Source of the DNA: Paenarthrobacter sp. DKR-5
GTDB taxonomy: Bacteria; Actinomycetota; Actinomycetes; Actinomycetales; Micrococcaceae
Length of the DNA stretch: 64,000 bases
Direction of reading: 5' to 3'
NCBI RefSeq assembly: GCF_018531425.1
Contig: NZ_JAHBOI010000004.1
Coordinates: 186,001 to 250,000, forward strand
Below, piece by piece: positions 1 to 7,313 of the stretch (position 1 is its first letter; every line of letters starts with the position of its first letter). The notes beneath the pieces are model-generated. The model ran no database searches and was not told the DNA's origin. It saw only the letters and a program-made list of their open reading frames with translations. The translations under genes were made by a program, and so were the position numbers.

Positions 1-1
1 G

Positions 2-1738
2 AGCCAGCAGACCTGGTACAACAACCACATCGTCTACACCCACGGCTACGGCGTCGTGGCGGCGTACGGCAACAAGGCCAGCGTCGACGGCAAACCGGTG
101 TTCATGCAGTCCGGTATTCCCTCCACGGGCGACCTGGGCAATGACACCAGCTACCAGCCGCGCATCTACTTCGGTGAGAACTCGCCGGACTACTCGGTCG
201 TCGGTGCGCCGGCCGGCTCCCCGCACCGCGAGCAGGACCGGCCGCTGACCGAGGGCGGCGACGGCGAGACGCAGACCACGTTCAACGGCAACGGCGGCCC
301 CGTGGTCGGGAACTGGTTCAACCGGCTGGTGTACTCCATCAAGTTCCAGTCCAGTGACCTGCTGCTCTCTGACGGCGTCAACGAAAAGTCGCAGATCCTC
401 TACGACCGCAACCCGCAGGACCGTGTGCAGAAGGTGGCCCCCTACCTGACCATCGACGGAAACGCCTACCCCGCGGTGGTGGACGGGCGGGTCAAGTGGA
501 TTGTGGACGGCTACACGACCAGCCCCTACTACCCGTACTCGCAGCAGCAGCAGCTCGACTCCGCCACCAGGGACTCGCAGACGGCCGGGGGTGCCGCATC
601 GGCGCTTCCGGCGAACTCGGTCAACTACCTGCGCAACGCCGTCAAGGCCACCGTGGACGCCTACGACGGCTCCGTCACCCTGTACGCCTGGGATGACCAG
701 GACCCGCTGCTGAAGGCCTGGCAGAAGATCTTCCCCAGCACCGTGAAGCCTTATTCGGAGATGTCGGCGGCGCTGATGAGCCACGTGCGCTACCCGGAGG
801 ACATGTTCAAGGTGCAGCGTGAACTCCTTGGCCGTTACCACGTGACGAACCCGGACAGCTTCTACCAGAACAACGATGCCTGGAGCGTCCCGAACGATCC
901 GACCAGCAAGGACACGATCAAGCAGCCGCCGTTCTACCTGTCGCTGCAGATGCCCGGCCAGTCCAAGCCCGCGTTCTCGCTCACATCCTCCTTCATCCCG
1001 CAGGTGGTGGGAGGCAACGAGCGCAACGTGCTGTACGGCTTCCTCGCCGCTGACGGCGATGCCGGCAGCACGAAGGGGGTGAAGTCGCCCGGCTACGGCA
1101 AGCTCCGCCTGCTCTCCCTGCCCACGGACACGCAGGTGCCTGGCCCCGGCCAGGCGCAGGCCAAGTTCGACTCGGACCCGTCCGTCTCCCAGGCCCTGAA
1201 CCTGCTGCGCCAGGGCGCCTCGGAGGTGGACAACGGCAACCTGCTGACACTGCCGGTCGGCGGCGGCCTGCTGTACATCCAGCCCGTGTACGTCCGTTCC
1301 ACCGGTGGCACCTCCTACCCGACGCTGCAGCGGGTGCTCGTCGGCTTCGGTGACAAGATCGGGTTCGCGCCCACCTTGGATGCAGCCCTGGACCAGCTCT
1401 TCGGCGGCAACTCGGGGGCCTCGGCCGGGGATGCAGGGAACACGGGCAAGACGCCGGCCACGCCGTCGCCCGCGCCCAGCGGGGGAGCGGAGAACCCGGA
1501 CGCGCGCTCGGCGCTGAACGCGGCCCTAAACGACGCGAATGCGGCGGTGAAGGACGGCCAGGCCGCGCTGGCGAAGGGTGATTTCGCAGCGTACGGGGTG
1601 GCGCAGAAGAAGCTCTCCGATGCCATCGCCCGCGCTCTGGACGCCGAGTCCAAGCTCGGCGGCTCGGGCGGCTCCTCAGCGACAGCCTCCCCGTCCGCCA
1701 CAGCGAAGGCGACGCCGTCTCCTACCGCAGGCAAGTAG
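2..1738 (+). CDS. UPF0182 family membrane protein, C-terminal part (5' truncated by window edge)
   Basis: The open frame is already running at base 2 and reads [17 protein letters not shown], a stretch typical of the large extracytoplasmic domain of UPF0182 proteins, so the gene begins before the window and the GTG at 56 is internal. Members are about 950-1000 residues with seven N-terminal membrane helices, all missing here; the 578 residues present correspond to the soluble domain. The last 110 residues form an Ala/Asp-rich helical segment flanked by Pro/Thr/Ser/Gly-rich linkers ([11 protein letters not shown] and a closing [20 protein letters not shown]), a low-complexity tail suited to the cell wall zone. 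The biochemical function of the family is unknown. A strong hairpin follows 8 bases after the stop. Confidence 0.9.
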   Translation, partial: SQQTWYNNHIVYTHGYGVVAAYGNKASVDGKPVFMQSGIPSTGDLGNDTSYQPRIYFGENSPDYSVVGAPAGSPHREQDRPLTEGGDGETQTTFNGNGGPVVGNWFNRLVYSIKFQSSDLLLSDGVNEKSQILYDRNPQDRVQKVAPYLTIDGNAYPAVVDGRVKWIVDGYTTSPYYPYSQQQQLDSATRDSQTAGGAASALPANSVNYLRNAVKATVDAYDGSVTLYAWDDQDPLLKAWQKIFPSTVKPYSEMSAALMSHVRYPEDMFKVQRELLGRYHVTNPDSFYQNNDAWSVPNDPTSKDTIKQPPFYLSLQMPGQSKPAFSLTSSFIPQVVGGNERNVLYGFLAADGDAGSTKGVKSPGYGKLRLLSLPTDTQVPGPGQAQAKFDSDPSVSQALNLLRQGASEVDNGNLLTLPVGGGLLYIQPVYVRSTGGTSYPTLQRVLVGFGDKIGFAPTLDAALDQLFGGNSGASAGDAGNTGKTPATPSPAPSGGAENPDARSALNAALNDANAAVKDGQAALAKGDFAAYGVAQKKLSDAIARALDAESKLGGSGGSSATASPSATAKATPSPTAGK

Positions 1739-1745
1739 GGCGGCC

Positions 1746-1787
1746 CGGGGCGGGAGGGCGGTCCCAACAGGGCCGCCTCCCGCCCCG
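1746..1787 (+). terminator. Rho-independent terminator after the UPF0182 gene
   Basis: Arms CGGGGCGGGAGG (1746-1757) and CCTCCCGCCCCG (1776-1787) are perfectly complementary, with further pairing inside the loop, followed by ATTTG. A short T-run is usual for actinobacterial terminators. Confidence 0.75.
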
Positions 1788-1789
1788 AT

Positions 1790-1818
1790 TTGCGCCAGCA
1801 GGCCCCGGCCCGTAAAGT
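1790..1818 (+). promoter_or_regulatory. Promoter of the initiator tRNA gene
   Basis: A -35 element TTGCGC (1790-1795) and a -10 element TAAAGT (1813-1818) are separated by 17 bases and would start transcription about five bases before the mature tRNA 5' end at 1830. It directly follows the upstream terminator, so the tRNA is an independent unit. Confidence 0.65.
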
Positions 1819-1829
1819 AATAAGTGCGC

Positions 1830-1903
1830 CGCGGGGTGGAGCAGTTCGGTAGCTCGCTGGGCTCATAACCCAGAGGTCACAGGTTCAAATCCTGTCCCCG
1901 CAA
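1830..1903 (+). tRNA. Initiator tRNA-fMet (CAU anticodon)
   Basis: A 74-base cloverleaf: acceptor arms CGCGGGG and CCCCGCA, D-arm GAGC...GCTC, anticodon arm CTGGG-CTCATAA-CCCAG with CAT at the centre, and T-arm ACAGG-TTCAAAT-CCTGT. Two hallmarks mark it as the initiator rather than elongator species: the unpaired C1 opposite A72, and three consecutive G:C pairs in the anticodon stem. The 3' CCA is not encoded (the sequence continues CGAAGG), so it must be added after transcription. Confidence 0.97.
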
Positions 1904-1911
1904 CGAAGGAA

Positions 1912-1947
1912 GGTCCCGGCCAGCAGAAATGCTGGCCGGGATCTTTT
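1912..1947 (+). terminator. Terminator of the tRNA-fMet transcript
   Basis: An 11-bp perfect stem CCCGGCCAGCA / TGCTGGCCGGG (1915-1925 and 1930-1940) closed by a GAAA tetraloop, extendable by three outer pairs and followed by ATCTTTT. A canonical intrinsic terminator nine bases after the tRNA. Confidence 0.9.
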
Positions 1948-2093
1948 GCTTTAAGCCGCGGCCGCGGTCCGTGCGCGGGCGGGATAGGGCGGCCGGCCCC
2001 GTTCAGCGCGAAAAACCTGCCGTTCGGCGAGCCGCAGTTTCCCACCGGTGTGATGCACAGCATACTGACGATGGCGAGGGGCGGGTACTGGGG

Positions 2094-2118
2094 CTCCTGC
2101 CTTGTCATGACAAAGGAG
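2094..2118 (+). promoter_or_regulatory. Hairpin covering the RBS of the OFA-type transporter
   Basis: CTCCT (2094-2098) can pair with AGGAG (2114-2118), the ribosome binding site of the following gene. Inside lies the perfect 12-bp palindrome TTGTCATGACAA (2102-2113), with GCC (2099-2101) as the only bulge. The element could act as an RNA structure controlling ribosome access, or the palindrome could be a DNA operator. No regulator gene is adjacent. Confidence 0.45.
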
Positions 2119-2123
2119 TTTCC

Positions 2124-3518
2124 ATGAGTTGGCTCGACCGCGAGCGCACCATTGCCCGTCCCGGCTTCAACCGCTGGCTGATCCCGCCCGCGGCCCTGGC
2201 CGTCCACCTCTGTATCGGGCAGGCCTACGCGACTAGCGTCTACAAGACCGCATTGGTCAAGCATTTCAATGCCAGCCTCACCGAGGTCGGGGTGATCTTC
2301 TCGATCGCGATCGTCATGCTCGGCCTGTCCGCCGCAGTGATGGGCACCTGGGTGGACAAGAGCGGCCCGCGCAAGGCGATGGTCGTCTCTGCCGTGTTCT
2401 GGACCGGCGGGTTCCTGGTCGGCGCGCTGGGCATCTTCACCCGCCAGCTGTGGCTCGTCTACATCGGCTACGGCGTCATTGGCGGTATCGGCCTGGGCAT
2501 CGGCTACATCTCGCCAGTCTCCACGCTCATCAAATGGTTCCCCGACCGGCCCGGCCTGGCCACCGGCATGGCAATCATGGGTTTCGGCGGCGGCGCCTTG
2601 ATCGCGAGTCCGCTCTCCTCCGCGCTGCTGAGCGCCTACGACCCCAACTCCGGGGCCAAAGGCTGGGTGGCCAGCGGCGACGCCGTCGGCAAGCTGTTCC
2701 TGACGCTGGCAGTTGTCTACCTCGCGTACATGCTCTTCGGAGCGTTCACGATCAAAGTTCCGGCCGCTGACTGGCGGCCCGCGGGGTTCGACCCGGCACG
2801 GGTGAAGGCCAGGGCCTTGGTGACGACGGAGAACGTCTCGGCGGCCAATGCGATCAAGACACGGCAGTTCTGGCTGCTGTGGGTCGCCCTGTTCTGCAAT
2901 GTCACGGCAGGGATCGGCATTTTGGAGCAGGCCGCCCCGATGATCCAGGACTTCTTCCGCCAGCCGGGCGGCGTTTCGCTCGTGAGCGCGGCCGTAGCCG
3001 GCGGCTTCGTCGGGCTGCTCTCCATTGGCAACATGGCCGGCCGGTTCGTGTGGTCCGCCACCTCGGATGTGACAGGCCGCAAACGCATCTACATGGTCTA
3101 CCTCGGGGTCGGTACCGTGCTGTACCTCGTGCTGGCGTTCGCCGGCTCGAGCGCGACGCTGCTGTATGTCCTGCTGGCCTTCGTGATCATCTCCTTCTAC
3201 GGCGGCGGTTTCTCGACGGCGCCTGCCTACCTGCGGGACCTTTTCGGCACCTTCCAGGTCGGCGCCATCCATGGACGGTTGCTGACGGCGTGGTCCGCGG
3301 CAGGCGTGGCCGGGCCCCTGATCGTCAACGGGTTCCTGGACGCCCAAGGCAGCCCGGGGAAGCTGACCGCCCAGGCGTACCAGCCGGCGCTGCTGACCAT
3401 GGTCGCGCTGCTGATCGTTGGCTTCATCGCAAATTCCTTGATCAAACCCGTCGACGCGCGTTTCCATGAACCCTCCGCGGCTGGCGCGGGGGACAACGAA
3501 CCGGCATTGGAGTCCTGA
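2124..3518 (+). CDS. MFS transporter, oxalate/formate antiporter (OFA)-like family
   Basis: A 464-residue, 12-helix major facilitator protein. The ATG at 2124 is chosen because AAAGGAG lies just upstream; the open frame runs further 5' into the tRNA terminator but without an RBS. Visible features are the N-terminal motif SYKTALV-like region near residue 40, the MFS loop WVDKSGPRKA after helix 2, and a DVTGRK loop after helix 8. Proteins of this group exchange small organic anions such as oxalate, formate, pyruvate or related acids; the substrate here cannot be read from sequence. It is followed after one base by a tiny membrane peptide gene, an arrangement seen for OFA-like transporters in actinobacteria. 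Its RBS is embedded in a hairpin. Confidence 0.85.
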   Translation: MSWLDRERTIARPGFNRWLIPPAALAVHLCIGQAYATSVYKTALVKHFNASLTEVGVIFSIAIVMLGLSAAVMGTWVDKSGPRKAMVVSAVFWTGGFLVGALGIFTRQLWLVYIGYGVIGGIGLGIGYISPVSTLIKWFPDRPGLATGMAIMGFGGGALIASPLSSALLSAYDPNSGAKGWVASGDAVGKLFLTLAVVYLAYMLFGAFTIKVPAADWRPAGFDPARVKARALVTTENVSAANAIKTRQFWLLWVALFCNVTAGIGILEQAAPMIQDFFRQPGGVSLVSAAVAGGFVGLLSIGNMAGRFVWSATSDVTGRKRIYMVYLGVGTVLYLVLAFAGSSATLLYVLLAFVIISFYGGGFSTAPAYLRDLFGTFQVGAIHGRLLTAWSAAGVAGPLIVNGFLDAQGSPGKLTAQAYQPALLTMVALLIVGFIANSLIKPVDARFHEPSAAGAGDNEPALES

Positions 3519-3519
3519 C

Positions 3520-3621
3520 ATGAGCAAAGCCCAACTCGCCATCGGATGGATCCTGGTCGGCCTTCCGCTGCTCTACGGCGTCCTGCAGACGCTCGCGAAG
3601 GTCGCCGACCTCTTCGCCTAG
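3520..3621 (+). CDS. Small single-span membrane peptide, MFS transporter small subunit-like (33 aa)
   Basis: ATG at 3520 lies one base after the stop of the MFS gene, giving a 33-residue peptide MSKAQLAIGWILVGLPLLYG... ending ...ADLFA. It carries one hydrophobic helix (about residues 6-23), a polar N-terminus and a short amphipathic tail. Such minute ORFs behind OFA-type MFS genes are annotated as MFS transporter small subunits in actinobacteria. The adjacency suggests translational coupling and a physical partnership with the transporter; this is inferred, not shown. It is too short for routine gene callers. A strong hairpin closes the unit 12 bases later. Confidence 0.7.
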   Translation: MSKAQLAIGWILVGLPLLYGVLQTLAKVADLFA

Positions 3622-3632
3622 AGCGCAGCGGC

Positions 3633-3674
3633 GGAAGGCCGGTTCCCGCACACGGGTGCAGGAACCGGCCTTCC
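3633..3674 (+). terminator. Terminator-like hairpin after the MFS unit
   Basis: GGAAGGCCGGTTCC (3633-3646) and GGAACCGGCCTTCC (3661-3674) form a perfect 14-bp stem with a 14-base loop. There is no immediate T-run, as is common in high-GC genomes. Confidence 0.7.
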
Positions 3675-3762
3675 TCCACGCCGTTCCGCTGTGCTGGAGG
3701 GTGCTTTTGCTGCACGTTCGTGCAATCGTGGCCGGAAGGCATTGCAGGAGGAAGCCTCGTTT

Positions 3763-3778
3763 CCTACTCTCGAGTAGG
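3763..3778 (+). promoter_or_regulatory. Palindromic operator candidate upstream of the lipase
   Basis: CCTACTC-TC-GAGTAGG is a perfect 7-2-7 inverted repeat 45 bases before the lipase start. The size and symmetry are typical of a TetR-family operator; the regulator is not encoded next to it. Confidence 0.45.
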
Positions 3779-3785
3779 TAAAGGC

Positions 3786-3799
3786 GTGACGCAGATCAC
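3786..3799 (+). promoter_or_regulatory. CRP/GlxR-type site upstream of the lipase
   Basis: GTGA-N6-TCAC (GTGACGCAGATCAC) matches the core of the cAMP-receptor-type recognition sequence used by CRP/GlxR regulators in actinobacteria (TGTGA-N6-TCACA), with C and G flanks instead of T and A. It sits 24 bases before the lipase ATG, a position more suited to repression or to a start-proximal effect than to classical activation. Confidence 0.5.
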
Positions 3800-3823
3800 G
3801 CAACCGATACGACGAGGTGTCAG

Positions 3824-4681
3824 ATGTTCTTCCGCAAACGACAAACCCTCCTGGCCGCTGCGGCCGCGCTGGCGGCGGTGTGTTTTGCCGGGGTCGCCCC
3901 GGCCGGCGCAGCCACCACCGACATTGCCCCGCCGGGGGCCAACGACTGGACCTGCAAGCCCTCCGCGCAGCATCCGCTCCCCGTGATCCTCGTGCCCGGA
4001 ACGTTCGAGAGCATGGCCAAGAACTGGGCAACGATGTCGCCCTATCTCAAGAGCGCCGGTTACTGCGTGTTCTCGCTCAACTACGGGGTCGCCAACGGCG
4101 TCTACGCCTCCGGCCCGGTGGCGGATTCGGCAAAGGAGCTGGCGCCGTTCGTTGACGCCGTGCTCGCCGCGACCGGCACGAAGCAGGTCGACCTCGTCGG
4201 CCACAGCCAGGGCGGCATGATGCCGCGCTACTACATGGGCTTCCTTGGCGGGGCGAAGAAGGTTAACCGCCTGATCGGCATTGCGCCCTCGAACCACGGG
4301 ACGCAGGGCCTCATCACGCCGCCGCCGGACGGGGTGCCCTCCGGGACCGGGGCCGCAGCCCCCGCCTGCGCAGCCTGCGCGGACCAAAGCGCCGGCTCAC
4401 CGTTCCTCACCACACTGAATTCGATCGGCGACACGGTCTCCGGGCCCTACTACACGGTCATTTCGACCACGCACGACGAAGTGGTCACGCCCTACCAGAG
4501 CCAGTTCCTCGCCGGTGCGGCCCGGCAGGTCACCAACATCACCATCCAGGACAAGTGCCCGGCGGACGTGATTGAGCACGACCAGACGCCGAACGACCCG
4601 GTGGTGCAACGCCTGGTGCGCAACGCCCTTGACCAGTGGTCAGGGCCGGCGGACCCGGCGTACCAGCCGGGCTGCCTGTAA
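3824..4681 (+). CDS. Secreted alpha/beta-hydrolase, class 2 lipase-like (triacylglycerol lipase/esterase)
   Basis: 285 residues with a signal peptide (FRKRQ, hydrophobic core, cleavage near AGA-AT at residue 30). The nucleophile elbow GHSQGG places the catalytic serine at residue 128; the likely acid is Asp218 (STTHDEVVTPY) and the base His252 (VIEHDQ), completing the triad. HP-LPVILVPGTFES near residue 50-63 resembles the oxyanion loop of the lipase class 2 (EstA/LipA) family. Several cysteines (44, 81, 182, 185, 245, 284) may form disulfides after export. RBS GAGGTG precedes the ATG. Two operator-like palindromes lie immediately upstream, suggesting carbon-source or lipid control. Substrate range is inferred from family only. 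Confidence 0.85.
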   Translation: MFFRKRQTLLAAAAALAAVCFAGVAPAGAATTDIAPPGANDWTCKPSAQHPLPVILVPGTFESMAKNWATMSPYLKSAGYCVFSLNYGVANGVYASGPVADSAKELAPFVDAVLAATGTKQVDLVGHSQGGMMPRYYMGFLGGAKKVNRLIGIAPSNHGTQGLITPPPDGVPSGTGAAAPACAACADQSAGSPFLTTLNSIGDTVSGPYYTVISTTHDEVVTPYQSQFLAGAARQVTNITIQDKCPADVIEHDQTPNDPVVQRLVRNALDQWSGPADPAYQPGCL

Positions 4682-4710
4682 GGGCCGGTGGCGGTCCAGG
4701 CCGACCACGC

Positions 4711-4749
4711 GGAAGGGGCCTCCCGGCGTGCAGCCGGGAGGCCCCTTCC
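4711..4749. terminator. Bidirectional terminator between lipase and mmsA
   Basis: A perfect 17-bp stem GGAAGGGGCCTCCCGGC / GCCGGGAGGCCCCTTCC with a GTGCA loop, placed midway between the convergent lipase and mmsA stops. It can serve transcription from either side. Confidence 0.85.
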
Positions 4750-4767
4750 GTCTCGGGAGCGCGCGGA

Positions 4768-6252
4768 CTACTTGACCTGCGGGAAGCCGAGGTCCACCTC
4801 GCTGGTGGAGGGATCCGGCCAGCGGGTCGTCACCACCTTGCTGCGGGTGTAGAAGCGGATGCTGTCCGGCCCGTACATGTGAGTGTCGCCGAAGAGCGAG
4901 TTCTTCCAGCCGCCGAAGGAGAAGGAGCCCACCGGAACGGGGATGGGCACGTTCACGCCCACCATGCCCGCCTCGGCTTCGAACTCGAACTGGCGTGCCG
5001 CCCCGCCGTCGCGGGTGAAAATGGCCACCCCGTTGCCGTAGAAGTTCTCGTTCACGAGCTTCACGGCGTCTTCGTAGGTCTCCACCCGGACCACCGACAG
5101 CACCGGACCGAAGATTTCGTCGTCGTAGACCTTCATGCCGGGTTTGACGTTGTCGATCAGGCTGACGCCAAGGAAGAAGCCGTTCGAGTCGAACTGCTGT
5201 TCGCGGCCGTCGACGACGACGGTGGCGCCCTCGGATCCGGCGCCGGCGACGTAGGAGGCGACCCTGTCCCGGTGCTCGGCGGTGATCAGCGGCCCCATCT
5301 GCGAGGCCGGGTCGGTGCCCGGTCCGATCACGAGCTTGTCGATCCGTTCCTGGATGGCCCCGACGAGGCTGTCGGCGATGCCGCCGACGGCCACGAGCAC
5401 GCTGACCGCCATGCAGCGCTCCCCGGCCGAACCGTACGCCGCGGAGACGGCGGCGTCGGCGGCCATGCCCAGGTCGGCGTCGGGCAGCACCACCATGTGG
5501 TTCTTGGCGCCGCCGAGCGCCTGCACCCGCTTGCCGTTGGCGGCGGCCCGCTGGTAGATCGACTGGGCGATCGGCGTGGACCCCACGAAGCTGACGGCCT
5601 TCACCTCGGGGTGGTCCAGCAGCACGTCGACGGCTTCCTTGTCGCCCTGCACCACGTTCAGCACGCCGTCGGGCAGGCCGGCCTCGGTGAAGAGCTCGGC
5701 GATGAACAGCGCGGAGGACGGGTCCTTTTCGCTGGGCTTGAGCAGCACGGTGTTGCCGCAGGCCAGCGCGCTGCCGATCATCCACAGCGGCACCATGGCC
5801 GGGAAGTTGAACGGGGTGATGCAGGCGACGACGCCGACCGGCTGGCGCACCGAATGCACGTCCACCCCGCGGGAGACCTGCTCGGCGCGTTCGCCCTTGA
5901 GCATGTGCGTCAGACCGGTGGCGAACTCAATGTTTTCCAGGCCGCGGGTGATCTCGCCCTCGGCGTCGGAGAGCACCTTGCCGTGTTCGCTGGTGAGGAC
6001 GGCGGCCAGCTCGGACTTGCGCTCGGTGAGCAGCTGGCGCATGCGGAAGAAGACGTCGGTGCGCTTGGCCAGGCTGGTGGCACGCCAGGCCGGCAGCGCC
6101 GCGCGGGCCGCTTCGATGGCCTCTTCGGTCCGGGCCGCCGAGGCCAGGGCGACCTCCTTCTCCTGCTCGCCGGTGGCCGGGTTGTAGACGGGGGCCACGC
6201 GCTCGGCGTCGGATACACGGCGGCCGTTGATGTAGTGCGGGATGCGTTCCAT
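4768..6252 (-). CDS. mmsA: CoA-acylating methylmalonate-semialdehyde dehydrogenase
   Basis: 494 residues, full length for MmsA. The protein starts MERIPHYINGRRV, typical of the family, and carries the aldehyde dehydrogenase signatures PFNFPAMVPLW (residues 147-157), the glycine-rich SFVGSTPIA, and the active-site segment GSAGERCMAVS with catalytic Cys280. The usual ALDH general-base glutamate region reads LGGAKNHMVV, as in CoA-acylating members that lack this base. It oxidises methylmalonate semialdehyde with NAD and CoA to propionyl-CoA, the last step of distal valine breakdown, and can also act on malonate semialdehyde. It lies 36 bases behind mmsB on the same strand, and the two are presumably cotranscribed. 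Confidence 0.92.
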   Translation of the reverse strand: MERIPHYINGRRVSDAERVAPVYNPATGEQEKEVALASAARTEEAIEAARAALPAWRATSLAKRTDVFFRMRQLLTERKSELAAVLTSEHGKVLSDAEGEITRGLENIEFATGLTHMLKGERAEQVSRGVDVHSVRQPVGVVACITPFNFPAMVPLWMIGSALACGNTVLLKPSEKDPSSALFIAELFTEAGLPDGVLNVVQGDKEAVDVLLDHPEVKAVSFVGSTPIAQSIYQRAAANGKRVQALGGAKNHMVVLPDADLGMAADAAVSAAYGSAGERCMAVSVLVAVGGIADSLVGAIQERIDKLVIGPGTDPASQMGPLITAEHRDRVASYVAGAGSEGATVVVDGREQQFDSNGFFLGVSLIDNVKPGMKVYDDEIFGPVLSVVRVETYEDAVKLVNENFYGNGVAIFTRDGGAARQFEFEAEAGMVGVNVPIPVPVGSFSFGGWKNSLFGDTHMYGPDSIRFYTRSKVVTTRWPDPSTSEVDLGFPQVK

Positions 6253-6288
6253 GGTGGTCTTTCTGTGGAGGCGGGAGGGAAGCGGTGT

Positions 6289-7191
6289 TCAGCGCAGCTC
6301 GTCGACGGTGCCGTCGACCAGCTTGACGATGGCGGAGCAGTCCTTGGCGCCGAGTCCGTCGTCGATCAGGCGCTGGAAAAGCTGCTGCACGTGCGAGGCG
6401 ATCTCCAGCGGGGTGTCAGTCTCCCGTCCGGCGGACATCGCCAGGTTGATGTCCTTGTTCGCCAGCTCCGCGGTAAAGGTGGGGGCGAAGTTGTTGTTGG
6501 CCGCGGCCGTCGGGACGATGCCGGCCACCGGGTACCAGGTCCTCAGCGCCCAGCTGTCGCCGGAGGAGACGGAAGCGATGTCCCAGAACACCTTCTTGTC
6601 CAGGCCGAGGCGTTCGGCCAGCACGGCACCCTCGGCGGTGGCGGCAAGGTTGATGAAGAGCATCATGTTGTTGCAGATCTTCGCGGCCTGGCCGGTGGTG
6701 GCAGCGCCCGTGGGGATGATGTTGCCGGCCATCGGCTCGATGTAGCGGGACGCGTCGGCGACGGCGCCTGCCTCCCCGCCGATCATGAAGGTCAGGGTGC
6801 CGGCCGCGGCGCCGCTGATGCCGCCCGAGACGGGGGCGTCGACGAAGCGGAAGCCGGCCCCGGCTGCGGCTTCGTGCAGCTTCCTGGCGGACTCGATGTC
6901 AATGGTGGAGGAGTCCACCAGCAGAGTGGAGGTCTGCGCCGAGGCGAGGACCCCGCCCTCGCCGAGGTACACAGCCTGGGCGTGCTCGCCCTTGGGCAGC
7001 ATGGTGAAGACGACGTCGGCGCCCTCCACGGCTTCGCCGATGCTGGCCACCGGCTTGACGCCGGCGGCTGCTGCGGCGTCGAGCGCCGCCGGGTTCAGGT
7101 CGAAACCTCGTACCTCGTGACCGGCCTTGACCAGGTTGGCCGTCATTGGCCCTCCCATGTTGCCCAGTCCGATCCAGCCGATAACCGCCAT
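6289..7191 (-). CDS. mmsB: 3-hydroxyisobutyrate dehydrogenase
   Basis: 300 residues, the normal length of this beta-hydroxyacid dehydrogenase. The N-terminal Rossmann motif GLGNMGGPM (residues 8-16) binds NAD, the substrate loop is DAPVSGGISGA (118-128) and the catalytic lysine is Lys171 in GQAAKICNN. It oxidises 3-hydroxyisobutyrate to methylmalonate semialdehyde, the substrate of the MmsA enzyme encoded next to it, so the pair forms the end of valine catabolism. A good RBS (AAAGGAG) precedes the ATG. The gene is divergent from a LysR regulator across 122 bases that contain a clear palindrome. Confidence 0.92.
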   Translation of the reverse strand: MAVIGWIGLGNMGGPMTANLVKAGHEVRGFDLNPAALDAAAAAGVKPVASIGEAVEGADVVFTMLPKGEHAQAVYLGEGGVLASAQTSTLLVDSSTIDIESARKLHEAAAGAGFRFVDAPVSGGISGAAAGTLTFMIGGEAGAVADASRYIEPMAGNIIPTGAATTGQAAKICNNMMLFINLAATAEGAVLAERLGLDKKVFWDIASVSSGDSWALRTWYPVAGIVPTAAANNNFAPTFTAELANKDINLAMSAGRETDTPLEIASHVQQLFQRLIDDGLGAKDCSAIVKLVDGTVDELR

Positions 7192-7275
7192 GATGAAGCT
7201 CCTTTGCTCGTTAAGTGACTATGACGACAATCACACAGCGGTAGAGTGCATTCAAGGCCAAAAATCACAGAACGC

Positions 7276-7293
7276 ATGTGCATCCGTGCACAT
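7276..7293. promoter_or_regulatory. Palindromic operator in the mmsB/lysR intergenic region
   Basis: ATGTGCA-TCCG-TGCACAT is a perfect 7-4-7 inverted repeat and contains the T-N11-A core expected of LysR-family binding sites. It lies 21 bases before the lysR start and 85 bases before mmsB, the usual place for a shared operator. Confidence 0.55.
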
Positions 7294-7313
7294 CGAGTAC
7301 GCAAGGAGGATCC

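Noticed and set aside
1830-1903. Elongator tRNA-Met as alternative identity
   Set aside because: The unpaired C1 opposite A72 and three G:C pairs in the anticodon stem are initiator-specific.
1929-2123. Upstream extension of the OFA transporter frame
   Set aside because: It begins inside the tRNA terminator hairpin, lacks an RBS, and adds a stretch unlike MFS proteins; the ATG at 2124 has a clear RBS.
1863-3542. 559-codon open frame on the minus strand over the OFA transporter
   Set aside because: Antisense to a transporter with 12 evident helices and RBS; the product would be Arg/Gly/His-rich without domains.
4636-7218. 860-codon open frame on the plus strand over mmsA and mmsB
   Set aside because: It is antisense to two full-length, motif-complete dehydrogenases. 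It has low-complexity Gly/His/Ala/Asp composition and no RBS; it arises from high GC3 bias.
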